From contig OX485807.1 in NCBI GenBank assembly GCA_950295325.1, positions 48,454,440-48,514,439 on the forward strand: DNA of 60,000 nucleotides, written 5' to 3'. Below, one piece after another: positions 44,661 to 57,374 of this stretch. Origin of the DNA: Polytrichum commune (taxonomy: Eukaryota; Streptophyta; Polytrichopsida; Polytrichales; Polytrichaceae). The translations under genes and the position numbers were made by a program. The number at the start of each line of letters is the position of its first letter. The first letter of the stretch is position 1. The notes under the pieces were generated by a model. The model did not search any database. It worked only from the letters and a program-made list of their open reading frames with translations, and was not told the origin of the DNA.

Positions 44661-47090
44661 TTTGGCAGTTGTCCAAGGTCTGCAACATTTTACCCTACGA
44701 TTGCAATGTACTTGCAACACAATTTTTGAAGGAACAAAGAGCAACATAAAATGTCTAATGCACAAATGATTTCAAAATAGACAAGAAATTCTCAACCAGG
44801 ACTAAACCAACACACAAATACTACTTATAAAGTATCTAGGTAACGAATAATACAACAGCAACACGCGCCATGGTGGTCTCACGATGGAGTTGGGTCAACT
44901 ATTCTCAACTACAACAAAAACAATGCATAGATAGGAAGGAAAGCGAATAGTACATAATATAAATCTTAACAAAAGCCAAAACAACACAGCTTGGTGGTCA
45001 CATGAAAGACCTAGATCAAACAATACACCGGAGGAAGGAACCGCCTTTGAATACATCCCACTCTCATATATGCAAGCCCACACTACTGAGGCCACCTTCC
45101 AAAACACCACATCAAGGGACTCACAATCTCGGACTTGATACCGACAACACCCTTGACATATGGATTTAACCATTTCTCCACTTCGAGAATTTAGGGAAAC
45201 ATTTCGCTACCTATCTAGAGTCCGTCAATTGCACTAAAACACAAGTGAAACACCACATGGAGAAACTCAGAACCAACTCCTCCCTGTGATACTAAGTTAA
45301 CCCCAGGACTAGAAACACCTTCCTAACTCTTCACACGTGCCCAAAAACTCCCCATTCACAACTAATACACCACTAACGTCGGTCAACCGAGATCACGGTC
45401 GTTGAATGTTTTGAATCGTTCCACGGCTCTCAAAACACAATGAGACGAATGACCAAGTTATTTTCCACCTCACAAATCCCTGGTGACAAATTTTCTGGTT
45501 GCTCATGTCCTTGTGTGTGAGTCGTGACTTTCTACTCGAACACTTTATCCAAACGTTGGACGTTTGGGAACGTTCGACGTCTCAAAAAAAATCTGCACTC
45601 GTACACACGGGGCTACTTTTTTGCAACGTCGACCATTCGGGGTGTGCGAGCGGTGTATAAGACGAAACAAAACATGTAAGCACAAAGAGAAGTTCATGTG
45701 TTGCGTGAACATACCCGTGGTAATGAAAGAGCGAAGCCAATGCAGAAGCCTGGTGCGAAGATGGCTGCCTGGGTAGTGTGGTGCTCAGAGAAGAAGTTCA
45801 AGAAGAAGAAGTAGCGTTGGGTGGATGTGTATTAGCAGAAAACTGCGTCCGCAGAACTCTGTAGGATCTCGACCCTTGGATGATTGGCCCATGGCCCAGA
45901 TTCACATGCTTAGTTTCTAAGCTATGATGAACTTCACCCATTTGCCCTTTCGTCATTGGATCTAGAAACGAACATGGTCGAACATGGCAGACTACCTAGT
46001 CATAGTTTTCAAGGCGTTACGTAGGGTGGGTTTACATTAGGGTCTAGGACCATGTCCAAGAAACTTGTGGTCCATACATAACACCTCTTTAACTTATGGA
46101 CCTTATTTTCACACTCAACATCAATCATTGGACCCAAGCTTGAAGGTTGGTTTCTCAATCTAGGACCAATACACACTAGTCTGGTGACTCGTTCATGAGA
46201 GGGAGAACAATGTTACAATCCATCATAAAACCTGGAATTTATGAATAATATGAACAACCACAACCAAACTAAATACATCATGAGCTAAGCAAGTTGACTA
46301 GAAGAAAATCAAGGTCCAAGGCTACATCCTCAACCAGGCTTCTGTGCCAACCTCACTTACATGGTCCCCCACCTACCCACCACCACCACCACCACCAATC
46401 CTTTGTTGTATATTAGATAGTTATCCTGTCAAGATTGTGGAAGAGAATTTAATGTTGTGATAAAGTATTCAAAGAACCACAAATGATGTGTTTGTGTCCT
46501 GTAACCACTTCTCTAAAATTCATCAACACAACAAATTGCATATAACCATTGATTTTACAGTTGATCTTTGGTGCCAGGAACAACATCTGGTAACATGCCA
46601 ATAATAAGTAGCCTCCTACAGAATGTTGCCTCGGTTTTCACTGCTTGTGCTTCTCCCAATACTGAGCTCTCCCAAGAATTGACCAGGCTAGATTTACAAA
46701 CTACACATTTTTTTGGCGATCAGGAAGTCCATGAAATTTGATGTGTAAGTACCTGGTATTCAAGCCTTAGTTCAAAGATGAACTGGGTCATTTGGACATG
46801 CATTACCAGCTATTTCGACATGCGTGCCTACTATTGGGCAAACCGAGGTTGATGAGGGAGCCAGTAGAATTCCAACATTGACAATATAAGAAAACCTTGA
46901 ATCTCAATACATAGTCAATTTATCATCCATATTTGAAGTCCAGACACTCTTTCAATATGCTGAAGGAAAATTTGTGACTACAAATCATCTCCGACATTGA
47001 AAGATGTCCACAAGAACAAGCACAAATATTGTACAAAAAAATTTCATCTGCTCATCACTACAAGATTTTGTTGCGCACTAACCAATACCC
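44661..47090. other. No recognised gene
   Basis: Mixed DNA with short frames; the 70-codon Cys/Arg-rich frame at 45,564-45,776 (+) is unrecognised. A (CCA)n microsatellite lies at 46,371-46,396. Near 46,024 a GGTTTACATTAGGG word resembles a Tourist-type MITE end, but no partner end was found. Confidence 0.4.
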
Positions 47091-47099
47091 TGTATACTT

Positions 47100-48907
47100 T
47101 CATCGCCCACCTTCCACCCCTGCCAGAGTGTTACCAAAGTGATAAAAATAGGAAGCCACTTTTGTAAGCCACACTGGGTCCATGGCAGTCACATTCCACA
47201 TGTGATTCCGCTCCAAGAAGATGGTCGATGGAACACCACCCACTTTGGTGAAGCCTCTGAACAACACAGATGCTGGGTCAATACACAATTCATGGTTACC
47301 TCTTATAGAATGATGCGTATTTCCACCATCTGACTCCAGTTGGGCAGCATAGGAAAAGAAGCCTGCCGTTACTGCCTTTGCAACCAGCTTAGCATCCCTA
47401 TTCTCCAATTGTTGTTTGCCCTCCCCTAGTTACTGCAACAACTTGCCAAGCTGTGACCTCACCCGCAAAACCTTCTCCTGTTCCACCATTCACAGAATGC
47501 AGACAATAATGAGATTCTTCTGATGGAACAAGCTATGGGCTGACACCAATTATTCACGACACTTGCAAGGTGGAGGTCCATCACATGCACCGAGGGCTTA
47601 ACAACACTAAACAGAATCATGTAAGGTACTAATACGTTAATGGAACGTATCGTCTCCCTACCTTTTCTCTCCCTACCTGATGCCCAAATTCTCTGATCGG
47701 AAGTTACAGCTGCCATTGCGAGACCCTCTTGCCCGCACCCACTTTCTGTGGCTGTGAGCAGCACTTTGGCTGACATGGGGTCGAGTGGGATAGCCTTAAG
47801 CTGAGGTGAGCTTGGCATGCGTATCCATAACACCAAGGGCATACAGGACTTCCAAAGCCCTCACCATAAATTCCGCCGGTGCTGGCGCTATCCAATCAAA
47901 TTGCATGACATTATCTATTCCTAGAGCTTTCAGCCGAAGAATTGTAGACAAGAGATTTGACTTTTGTATGTCGGGTACACCCTCCGGCCTCATTGTTGCA
48001 TATGCATCCTCCGCATACAGTCGATAGCATTTCCCTGGGCGTTCACGGCCTGCTCGGCCAGCCCTTTGTTCTGCTGAGGCTTGTGATATGGGAGCTACCA
48101 CCAATGCCTCCACATCTGTCACACGATTGTAGAACTTTTGTTGGGAAACCCACTGTCAATTGCATACACAATCCCTGGTAAAGTCACTGAGGCCTCAGCA
48201 ATGTTGGTGGCAATAATCACCTTCCTTCTTCCTGACGACGGTCGCAAGACAAGCTCCTGTAACGCAAGGATCACCCATCAGAATGTACTTTGAATTGCAA
48301 CCACCAAGAGATGAGAGTTTACTTGGCTCTTTTAAGAGGAAAACCGCCCTTCAGCAATAAAAACACCTAAGAACCGATTACTTAATTTTCCGACCGTGCC
48401 TAGGAGGGAACATCACCATGACTTTGTGGCGATTCAATGGCAACAGCCTTGTAAATCAATCCTCTGCGCAACCTCAACTAGGGGCTGCTCTGAAATAACT
48501 GCACACATTTGGGAATTTCAGAAGTGGGGGGCAGTGGGGGGCAGCCCAGCGTAAAGAGGAAGTGCTACCGAAGCTCCTGACAGCTTCTCTCATACGAATG
48601 AAGGACATTTTTATTTAAACATTTGCCCCCAACCTAATCTTCGACCAGCAACACTACATAGAAAATGAAGCACTATTTTGCATCTTAAGACTTGGAACCA
48701 GAGGCTTTGGGTCATGAATATGGAGTGCTTAGAAGGTTTTCAAAATACCTCAACTAACAGTAAAGCAGGCGTTCAATCGGGCACCGACTCATTCCGCTTT
48801 GATGACTGTACTTTCTCTCGACTTGCATCCAAGAAGTCACAAATCTTTTTGGTGTCCATTGTTGCTTGGGCCACAATTAGGCGTAAATCAAGTCGCCGCT
48901 TCTGGAT
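47100..48907 (-). pseudogene. DEAH-box RNA helicase (DHX35-like) pseudogene, C-terminal half
   Basis: Minus-strand blocks occur in the order of a DEAH/RHA helicase. KRRLDLRLIVAQATMDTKKI (motif III region, exon start after GATGCAG at 48,908) comes first. Next is ELVLRPSSGRRKVIIATNIA, then QRAGRAGRERPGKCYRLY (motif VI) with LKALGIDN (ratchet). IPLDPMSAKVLL follows, and finally AKAVTAGFFSYAAQLE with PVWLTKVASYFY of the OB-fold end. The phrasing matches the plant DHX35 branch. Frameshifts fall near 48,145 and 47,815, stops occur near 47,435 and between, and motif III Ser is Gln. The N-terminal half (motifs I and II) was not found. Some splice-like junctions remain, so I favour decay of a genomic copy over a processed copy. 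Confidence 0.85.
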
Positions 48908-49418
48908 CTGCATCCACCAGGAACACATCAAAGTGAATGAAAAGGACCTAGCAACAGAGCAAATACATATAGATATACATTGGAATGTAGGTCATGCCTC
49001 CACAAATTCTTTATCGCGTTCAGCACAACTCGATATTATCAGAAGCCCTGACTTTGGGGGAAGGAGGATCTAGGATGGCAAGTCCATAAATGGGTGAAGT
49101 TGTCTTCAACCCAACCATGTTGAAAACAACAAGACATAATAATCCACACAAATTCTAATGTCAACTTGCTCCGACAACCTCTGTCAGCCTTATCAGCACT
49201 TCTCTAATTTTGAAGGAAAGAAGTATGTCCATCTCCACGTTCAGCCTACACCCAACTTCTTGCTCCTGCATGGTTTGGATATCTTAATACAATGAATTCT
49301 ACGCGGAAAGGAAATGGGGCCATCAAGTGGTCCTCCTTCCACCACCTGATGCAACACACACTTTCTCCCCTCTCACCTGAACAAAATATTTCGGGATGTG
49401 TATCTTCCATTCATTCAC
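48908..49418. other. No recognised feature
   Basis: The region upstream of the helicase remnant. The plus-strand 131-codon frame at 48,678-49,073 overlaps the remnant antisense and is a by-product. Confidence 0.4.
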
Positions 49419-49630
49419 AGCTCCATCACATTGTAAAGCTGCTATCAATGGCGATGGAAGATGACTACTAAATCCTAAAATGAAATAATCTGCAATGTGG
49501 ACGCACGCCGCTTTTTAAGAAGGCCCAGATGTATATGTTCGATTCCACCCACAGCTCCATCACACTGTACAAGCTACTATCAATGGCGATGGAAGATGAC
49601 CACTAAACCCTAAATTGGAATCATCTGCAA
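49419..49630. repeat. Two-copy direct repeat of about 80 bp
   Basis: CAGCTCCATCAC.. CTATCAATGGCGATGGAAG occurs at 49,419-49,497 and again at 49,548-49,630, about 129 bp apart, with few differences. Confidence 0.75.
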
Positions 49631-49769
49631 TGGTTAGGGTTAATTACACAAGCACCAAGTTGCAGTTTATGTTGGGGAATTGATCTGAAAGCTTCTTGAT
49701 TTGTGCGTGTTAGTAGTTGTAGGCTCACACGTAAGGTTGGCTATGTTCAGCATCTTTAACAGTAAGTTA

Positions 49770-50869
49770 GGGCCGGTTTACACTATGGACCATGGAAGAT
49801 GGCGTTTTTCAGTGGCCCGAGTTCATGCTCCGACTTCCATGGTCCGATTTCAGAAATTATTAGTTTTGAGAGCCTTGGGTCCCTCACTAAGTGTAAACCA
49901 AATGTGGACCAAGAAAAATGACCATGCACCAAAAAGTGAAGGTGCTGATTTTTTTAATACATGTCCACAAAAGGCAATTTTGAAAAAAATTCAAGTTTGA
50001 TCATTCTCTTGTCTTCTCTTGGGCTTCACTTGTCTTCACTTCTTGTTGAATGTGTCAAAGATGTGGCTTGCAAATCTTCTCACAACAAATTTTACAAAAA
50101 AATTGAGCAATTTAATTTGTACATGTGAAGTGTACCTTGTGTTGTCACTACACTAAATAGGAAATTTAGTGTTTGATTGTATTTAATGTTGTTACCACAC
50201 TACCTTACTCAGCACTAAAGTTCAATTCTCTGATAATTAATGTTGGAAGATTTCCCATTACGGTTCTTTTGACCACCTTGATTTACAGTCACGAAACGAC
50301 TACAGTTCTTGTTTTTATTTTGCAACTGTAATTTTAGAAATTTTGTAGCATGTAATATACCGTTGGAAAGGTCTTGTAATTTTCAAGACCTTTCCAACGG
50401 TATATTACAAGCCCCCAAATTCCAAACATTGCAGTTGGTATAGCAAAAAAAACAAATCTACACGCAAATTCTTGAGTTTTAGATGTCCCACATTGTTTGG
50501 TGAAACACGTGGGAGTTGGTTTAAGGGGTAGGGCAAGGTATTAATAGAATATCTCATGGGTTGTGATATGATTAAGGCACATTGAGGGTAGATTCATTAA
50601 AAATTTATTAAAAAAACACCTCTTTGCCATGGGCCCTAGCCTTTTCCTACCAGACCACCTCTCTTGCCTCTCTCACCACTAAACCCGTTGGACCATGTCA
50701 GTATATTTATTAGGCCTTAAAATTTATATTTTGGGGACTTTCAACTTCATGGTCCCTCTGACATTTTTTCCTTAGAGTAAACCGAAGTTGTCTTGGGACA
50801 ACTTCAACAGCCAATCAGTTGCCTTACAAAGGCCTGGTCCAACTTCATGGTCCATAGTGTAAACCGCCC
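49770..50869. mobile_element. Tourist-like element (M4), 1.1 kb
   Basis: Inverted ends: GGGCCGGTTTACACTATGG on the left; CCATAGTGTAAACCGCCC on the right. Flanking TTA repeats are at 49767-49769 and 50870-50872. It shares the TTTACACTATGGACCA core with M2 but is longer. No transposase was recognised; it contains the hairpin at 50,351. Confidence 0.8.
50351..50409. repeat. Perfect 26-bp stem hairpin inside M4
   Basis: The left arm begins TGTAATATACCGTTGGAAAG and ends GGTCTTG. Seven loop bases (TAATTTT) follow, then an exact complementary arm. This is a strong small-RNA-type hairpin by shape only. Confidence 0.85.
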
Positions 50870-51004
50870 TTAGCGAACCAACCACTTGAAAGTTTGTGGG
50901 GGGGTGTTTAACATCCGCCCAATGGGTATTGCCACTAGCTTTGTCATTTTCTCTATTTCAAGGCTTTTTTGCATGTGATGGAAAGCTTGCATATTTTGTC
51001 ACTT

Positions 51005-51388
51005 CATCCATATCTAGGATTTGTTAACCATAAGGTTGAGGCTTTTATAACCTTAAAATAAGAGAGTTTGCATATGTTTAGGAGGAGTAATAACAAGTAA
51101 TTATTCTTCTTGCAAAGAGAAACAAATTCTATTGAAAATGCAAAAATCAATTCAAATATCAAGATAAGGAAATTGCTACAAATTTTAACGCAATAATGTT
51201 TAGGAAAACATAAAGTCGCTCTATAGGTTAACCCATAACCATTCATCTAAATGCTTATGCTTGGCTAGAAGAGTTATCAAAACTCCTATGAGGGTAATCA
51301 ATCACAAGCCAGCACCACATGAACCTAAACTTTGTTTGCCTAAAAATATAGTTCTCATCCATGTCATCATTACATGACTATAGGGAGT
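51005..51388. repeat. Dispersed repeat R, copy 2
   Basis: Homologous to 14,625-15,025 in the same orientation, with small indels. Non-coding. Confidence 0.7.
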
Positions 51389-51389
51389 G

Positions 51390-53015
51390 GTTACCAATTT
51401 TCAATGAATCCTAGAGTGTTTTCCTCCACTTTATAGAAGCTTGCTCCTTTATTTGGTTGCTACTACCTCCAACTCACCTTGATGTATGCTTGTTGCGTCA
51501 TTCTTGTCTTCAAGACCCTTTGTAATATCCTAGGATTCTCCCTAGCCATCGAATACCATTTCTTAAATGAACAATTGTTTGATTCTACTCCAAGAGCTAA
51601 CAAAACAATTAGATGCTAGTCTTTGCACCACAACCAATCAATTAGGGTTGATTGACATTATCATTCCACACTTCCTATGACACACAAGTTCCTTGGACAA
51701 CTTCCATACACACATATTTCAAAGAAGGAAACCTAACAAGATTCATCATACAAAATTGGTCACACCCAAAAAATGTTCCTCTTTGTCTTAAATCTTCTTC
51801 AAATCCTAGCTTAGTCCTACTTATTCATTCCTAACCAATCTTTAAAATTGTGGTCCCTCTTTGATGGAACCCTATGTCCTATCCTTATTTAATCTCCTTT
51901 TGTAATCATTGGCTACTTACTTTTGTCACTCTCCTACCACCATAAGATTAATCCATTTTATTATGAACATTGCCCCTCCCCCATCTAAATTATGTCCTTG
52001 GAATTCAACTAAACATGTAAAAGATTGGTGTTGGTGGCACTTGGTTCATTTGATCCCACTCCTTCATCAATCCCAACCCGGATTGTGTGATGGTCCACCT
52101 TCCGATTATGCTACTTGCTCATTCACATTTGGTGGTATTGGTGATAATAAATCAAATAAAATAAACTTTGGGGTTTGGTTTATACACCGACATGAATGGG
52201 AGCCCGTTCTTCTATGCCATGTTCATGTTTGATCAAGTGTCACAGATAGGGTACTTCCTCTATTGGTGATAACCTTCGGTTTACGTTATACCGTTTATGT
52301 CATTCGGTTTACTAGATAACTAGCCTTTCTGTCGCCATCTTGATGTTATTTTAATCCTATTATGAGTTTCCTAGCTTGAATTTGGACTTTAAATTCACAT
52401 TCGTTCCATTTCCGTAGGGTTACAACAACCTCAAAGGTTGTTCATTGTACAAACATTTTGCAAATAGGTGTCTAGAGCATCAAATATTGGGAATGCACAT
52501 GCATTTCAGGCTAACATATTGGAGACTCCATCGGGAATGCATGTGCTCAAGCAACAAGTGGAAATTATGCTTTGCTTATATTCGCCAAATTTATTTAGGT
52601 ATGAAAAAATTACCATATATATTATGTATACGCTATTGAACCTTGTAGATGTAAGAAAATTGTAGGCTATAAATAGTGTGCACCCAAACTTTTGTCCCCA
52701 AGGAGTTTATCATAGTAATGTCACAACTTCAACACTACACCTCTCACAACTATTATTGTGTGTTGAAAATTAAAGTAGGTAGAAAATACCGTGGTCCATT
52801 ATATTTTTTGTGCGGGTTGAAAATAAGGGCGGCTTAATGATAAATAAACTATTCATGTTAAAGTATAAAATGATAAAAGACAAAAATAATATCGATAAAA
52901 TATTTTCAATTCAAAATAATTCATATTTGTGTAGACAAAAATTGATTCCATGTTCTTAGTTTTGAACATATAATATTTCGGGCCAAAAACTGACATGGAT
53001 CAAGGAAATTTACAT
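51390..53015. other. No recognised gene
   Basis: AT-rich DNA. The 107-codon frame at 51,909-52,232 (+) and overlapping frames near 52,445-52,665 show no family motifs. I see nothing else. Confidence 0.4.
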
Positions 53016-53024
53016 AAACCAAAA

Positions 53025-53659
53025 CACAGGTAGATCACTTTGTGCATTCTAAAAACGACGTGCGGCATAATATAGAGAGGATTAAAATCATTTGACAAAA
53101 AGATTTATAGGAATTCCAAATAATGAAGGGGCCATTAAATGTAGACAATCCCATTATAAGTAAGTTAGATGGACATAAAACGTGGGCCATTATTTTTTTG
53201 TAAAATTAATATAGGGGCTGAAGATAAGGATCCTAGAAGGTATGTTTAGTTTGGTAATGACCGCTATGGTATTTGTGTTGGCATCTCCTATGTGTTTTCA
53301 TCATAACAGTGTTTGCAATGATATTACTTTGCTATGGTTTCCTATGTGTTTTCTTCATAACTCTGTTTGCAATGGTATTACTATTTGCACCCTTCTTTGT
53401 TTCCATGCTTTCCCTCAACACTCGTCAATTACATTAGGAAGTAGATTAGCTTTAATTACTTAAAAGGAATATAGAATACAAAAATTTACAGTGACTTGGA
53501 CAATATAAGTAATGGTGCAAACAAATGGGCCATTTTTGAAATTTAAGTAATTATAGGGAGGCTTTAATTCAGCCCTTGAAGGTAAATAGCCCCAAAACAA
53601 AAAAAAAAACCCCCAGCCGCACGTGGTGCACAAGAATGCCTTAGAGTGATCAACCCGTG
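53025..53659. mobile_element. hAT-like MITE, copy 2
   Basis: Ends CACAGGTAGATCACT and CACGGGTTGATCACT (read inward), flanked by AACCAAAA (53017-53024) and AACCAAAT (53660-53667), 7 of 8 matching. The outer 200-250 bp on each side match copy 1 (26,069-26,620). The central part, about 53,255-53,460, is unrelated between the copies, so one has exchanged or gained its middle. Confidence 0.8.
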
Positions 53660-53975
53660 AACCAAATTTACTGTGGTATGACAAAATCATAGTGAGCCAT
53701 ATAACTAGGCATAGAAGGTGTCTAATTGTTTCATTTATGAAGCGGAACTTGTGCCACATAGTACATAACAATTGACTCAACCCTAATATGAAGTTGATGC
53801 AACACAAAATTAAGCTCAATAATGTGGCTCACATGGTTTTAGCATAAGCCGTACGGTTGGTGAGTAACAAGTAATACTACCAGTCATTGTTATCATTTAC
53901 TCTTACCTACTCCTAGTGCCCCTTCCCAACACAAGAGAAGGATTTGTTGCATAGTACGAGTGTGCCCCTCGCTAA

Positions 53976-54270
53976 GGGCCACTTCACACATGAGCCAAGA
54001 GCCGTGTCCATGAAATTGTGAGAGCCCAAAAGAAAGTGTCCAAAGGCCGTCCCAAGCACCTTCAAAATCACGTAGTGTGGTCACAGACCTTCATGTGTAG
54101 TGTGAAGTCATATGTGAATGGACCCTCAACCAAATGCTATTCATGTGGGTCCTCACGCATGATAAAATAGAATATATCAACGGTTGTGAAGCGAACTTGG
54201 ACCGGTTCCGCCTTTTCCACCAACGAGTGAAATGGACACGGGCTCTCAGTCAGTGTGTGTGAAGTGGCCC
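53976..54270. mobile_element. Tourist-like MITE (M5)
   Basis: A 295-bp element with inverted ends GGGCCACTTCACACA and TGTGTGAAGTGGCCC. TAA direct repeats are at 53973-53975 and 54271-54273. Its ends match M1. Non-coding. Confidence 0.85.
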
Positions 54271-54279
54271 TAAGGTTTG

Positions 54280-55630
54280 TGGGACAACTATATTCGAGTG
54301 GGGACAAATATAGAAGCAACTAGAAGCTTGGACTAGTCGAGAATTTATTTTTTCCAACGACACGTGTCATGATGAGGTTGGTACATATATTTCAAAATGG
54401 AGACATTGTTTAAGTTTAATAGTTGATGTATTTGGGAGGGCATATGTGATTGTTTAGTGGGAAAAGAGGAAAACCTTCACTTTGACCTCTTGTATTATTA
54501 CATCTCAACCCTGATTTTGATATTGAAAATGAGAATCTTTATGATTCACAAGTGCTTACCCGATGAGACAATTCCTTAGCCAATCTAACGGTTAAATAAA
54601 ATAAGAAAATTGTGGAGTTGGAAGTGCCACCAAAGTAGGAGCCACATACCTTATAACCACGTGGCAATGTCACTTTGCTCTAAGTAACCATAGGTGGGTC
54701 ATGGCCTTGTGAAAACCAACAGGGTATTCAACTGCTAGTTTGTAATTTGGAACACGTGAGACGTTTGGCCACTTGGCTAGTTTTCCATCAAATCTAGAGA
54801 CGATTTCACGGCTGGGAACCAAACCGCCAACCACTCTATTTGGTTTGGGTACCTCTCCACTCTCATCCAGTAGTCTAGGGTCATCTCCGACCATCGACTC
54901 ATGGTTTGATATCCTCCATAGTAACAATTATAACCATGGTGCTTTTAGATAACCTTAACAGAGCTAAACCGGACTTGAAAAATGAATGTTGGGGAAGGGG
55001 GGGGGGTCATCAACATAGACATCATAGTCCTCATCAATTTGACACTTGATTCAGTAGCACAACTACACTAGTATATTGTATTTAGTGTTGCTTACTATAT
55101 CAAATTATGCAAGCTACAACTATGTACCATAGATCTCATTTTTTGCCAACGAATGTTAAATTGGTTGTTTGGACATATAGAACACTAACAACCTTACTTG
55201 GTAAAAAATTACATCAATAATAAAAAGACGTAGCATTGTATAACTCCAGATAGTAAGTGACACTGAATATCATGTTTAGTGTAGTACCCCTCTCTCATGC
55301 CGAAAGGAATTAGAGAAAGGCGAGAAACCAAGGGACAAGTTTCATGACAAAAGTGAAGGATTTCCCGACCATAGATGACTCAAGTGTAAGTTTAGCAGCA
55401 AGTTAGTGACCAAGCACCTATAACTTAGAAAAAGTAGAAACCACATAGAGCCACAGGTGGTTTGTCAAGTTTTCGTCACGAGCTTGGCGTCATTTTATTT
55501 TGCATCAGACATTATAAGCTTAAGTGGAGTGGAAGTGTGCTGCCAGTTTCCTGGCATCGTATCATCAGTTGTTAGGAAAATTTAATCCGACTGTGATACC
55601 CATGAAGATTTATTTGAATCTCCAGAATTT
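54280..55630. other. No recognised feature
   Basis: AT-rich spacer with a G-run at 54,992-55,005. No gene motif. Confidence 0.4.
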
Positions 55631-55639
55631 ATTTTAGTA

Positions 55640-55891
55640 GTGGATGTAACTCACTCAGTGCAATTGCGTCCTAGTGTGTGTGTGCGCATCAGCCTCGTCG
55701 TCCTTCACAAACCCAGAGCTGGCTCCTCTAGTGACACGAAGGCGTCATACGGGGGGTGGGAACTCTCCCTTCTAGAACAATCGTGTCTAAAGCAACTCGA
55801 ATATTTCATACGAGTTGATGATTGGTTATTTCATGAAGTAGAGAAATGTGTTTGGAAAGAGGGCATTGAGAGGAATCCATTTATCATATGA
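55640..55891 (+). other. Exon-like open frame, unrecognised
   Basis: An 83-codon frame whose middle (SYGGWELSLLEQSCLKQLEY, then FIRVDDWLF) reads like genuine conserved protein rather than random frame. No clear splice sites or partner exons were found, and I cannot assign a family. It may be a leftover exon of a host gene. Confidence 0.3.
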
Positions 55892-55899
55892 TATGAGTT

Positions 55900-57060
55900 T
55901 GAATTAGAAGTCCTCAGAGGTTTGCACTTTGAAATGTCATTTTCAGAACTGGTTAGAAGTAATTTCTATAAAGTATCTAGACCCCCTAGGACCCCTAGGT
56001 GTTGAATGCACTTCTAAGACGATCTACAAAATTTCTTAGTAGTCTTGAAGATGTTTCTGATGCGAAAATAGCTCCCAAATAATCCTTCTTTAAAATGGTT
56101 TAGCATCTCCAAACCAATTTATTCATATGCATTCAAACTAATTGAGTGTGATTGAATGTAATTAAGTCTACTCAATATTATTTAATCCTAATTAATCCCA
56201 ATTAAGTGAACCGAATTAATTATAAAATGTATTTTTTGTAATAAATTAATTTTTAGAACTGATTTCAGTCAATTGATTCTAATAATTAGTTTCTGCATTT
56301 ATTTCCAGTTAATTAATTGTAATTATTAATTAATTCCAGTTTTAATTAAATAATGAATGCGTATGTGAAAGTTCGTCAGGGGGTGTTTAATGTTGGCCCC
56401 CAATCGCACTCATACCTCCTCCATATCTTTAGAATAGAAATTCCACTGGCAGGTGGAAGTTCGAACACTGACAGCTATTTTAATTTGTTGCATTTTGCAA
56501 AGATGAATCCGAGTTGACGAAGGCCACAATGCACAGAGCAGTTTGGACGTTGACAAAGAAGCCACCTAAGTCACATACAAAGAATCCTAAAGAGAAAGTT
56601 GACGAAAGTCGGCCATGCATGCTCCATGAAATTCATATTGCAACATGCAGAGTGCAGGTTGACTTGGAGGAGGTGGTTGAAGCCACGAGTTTCAAGGCTC
56701 TATTAGAGCTCGTTTGTAATAACACAAATCGACTCAGCATGCTTCCTCTCATAACGAAAAAGATGAACAATTGGTAACGGACTAATCCACCCAAGTCCTT
56801 ATATCTGATGAAGACTCGGGGGGGGGGGGTGGGGGGTAGTCATTGGTTGGAGTAGCAGTATACGTGCGAACAAATGATAGGGTATTTTAAAAACATGGGG
56901 GCAAAAAATTATAAATGGACTTAAGAGTAATATAGGGTATCAAAAATGGCACTGGACATCTTTAAAGTACTATAGGGTATGGAATAATAGGTAATTTGGA
57001 AATATTAGTAACGCAAGCCATTTTTCTATTAACCCAAAGTAGAAATTTACATAATGATAG
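55900..57060. other. No assigned gene; AT-rich repeat and an unrecognised ORF
   Basis: 56,120-56,215 matches, inverted, the flank of the hairpin at 36,336. The frame 56,514-56,777 (+, 87 codons) contains RVQVDLEEVVEATSFKALLE and could be an exon, but it is unrecognised. A G-run lies at 56,819-56,836. Confidence 0.35.
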
Positions 57061-57149
57061 CATGTGAAAAAAAGAAGAGAATTGAAAGTAATATCCCCCT
57101 ATAAAATAGTGGTTGTTCACACCTATATCCTTAATTTTTTAACACACTG

Positions 57150-57373
57150 CCCCCCCCCCCCCGAGGATGAAGAAGAAGAAGAAGATGATGATAACAATGA
57201 TGATGACGATGATGATCTATCACATTCTTTTGATGAATCACCAAAATTATAGATTTTGGCCCCGATAAATAAAAGCTTACACAAGCCCTCAGGGTTTGCA
57301 CTCTTCGTGGGGATGAAAAATTAACGTGTGTGTTATTTATATCTATATATGTATAGACACACACACACACACA
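57150..57373. repeat. C13 run, GAA/GAT-rich tract and (AC)n
   Basis: C-run at 57,150-57,162, followed by a GAA/GAT-rich stretch to about 57,215 and an AC repeat at 57,355-57,373. The acidic frame over the GAT tract is a microsatellite by-product. Confidence 0.8.
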
Positions 57374-57374
57374 T

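Noticed and set aside
46024-46200. Another Tourist-like MITE starting GGGTGGGTTTACATTAGGG
   Set aside because: No complementary right end or TWA duplication was found.
48678-49073. 131-codon plus-strand ORF
   Set aside because: It runs antisense to the helicase motif III exon and has no family features.
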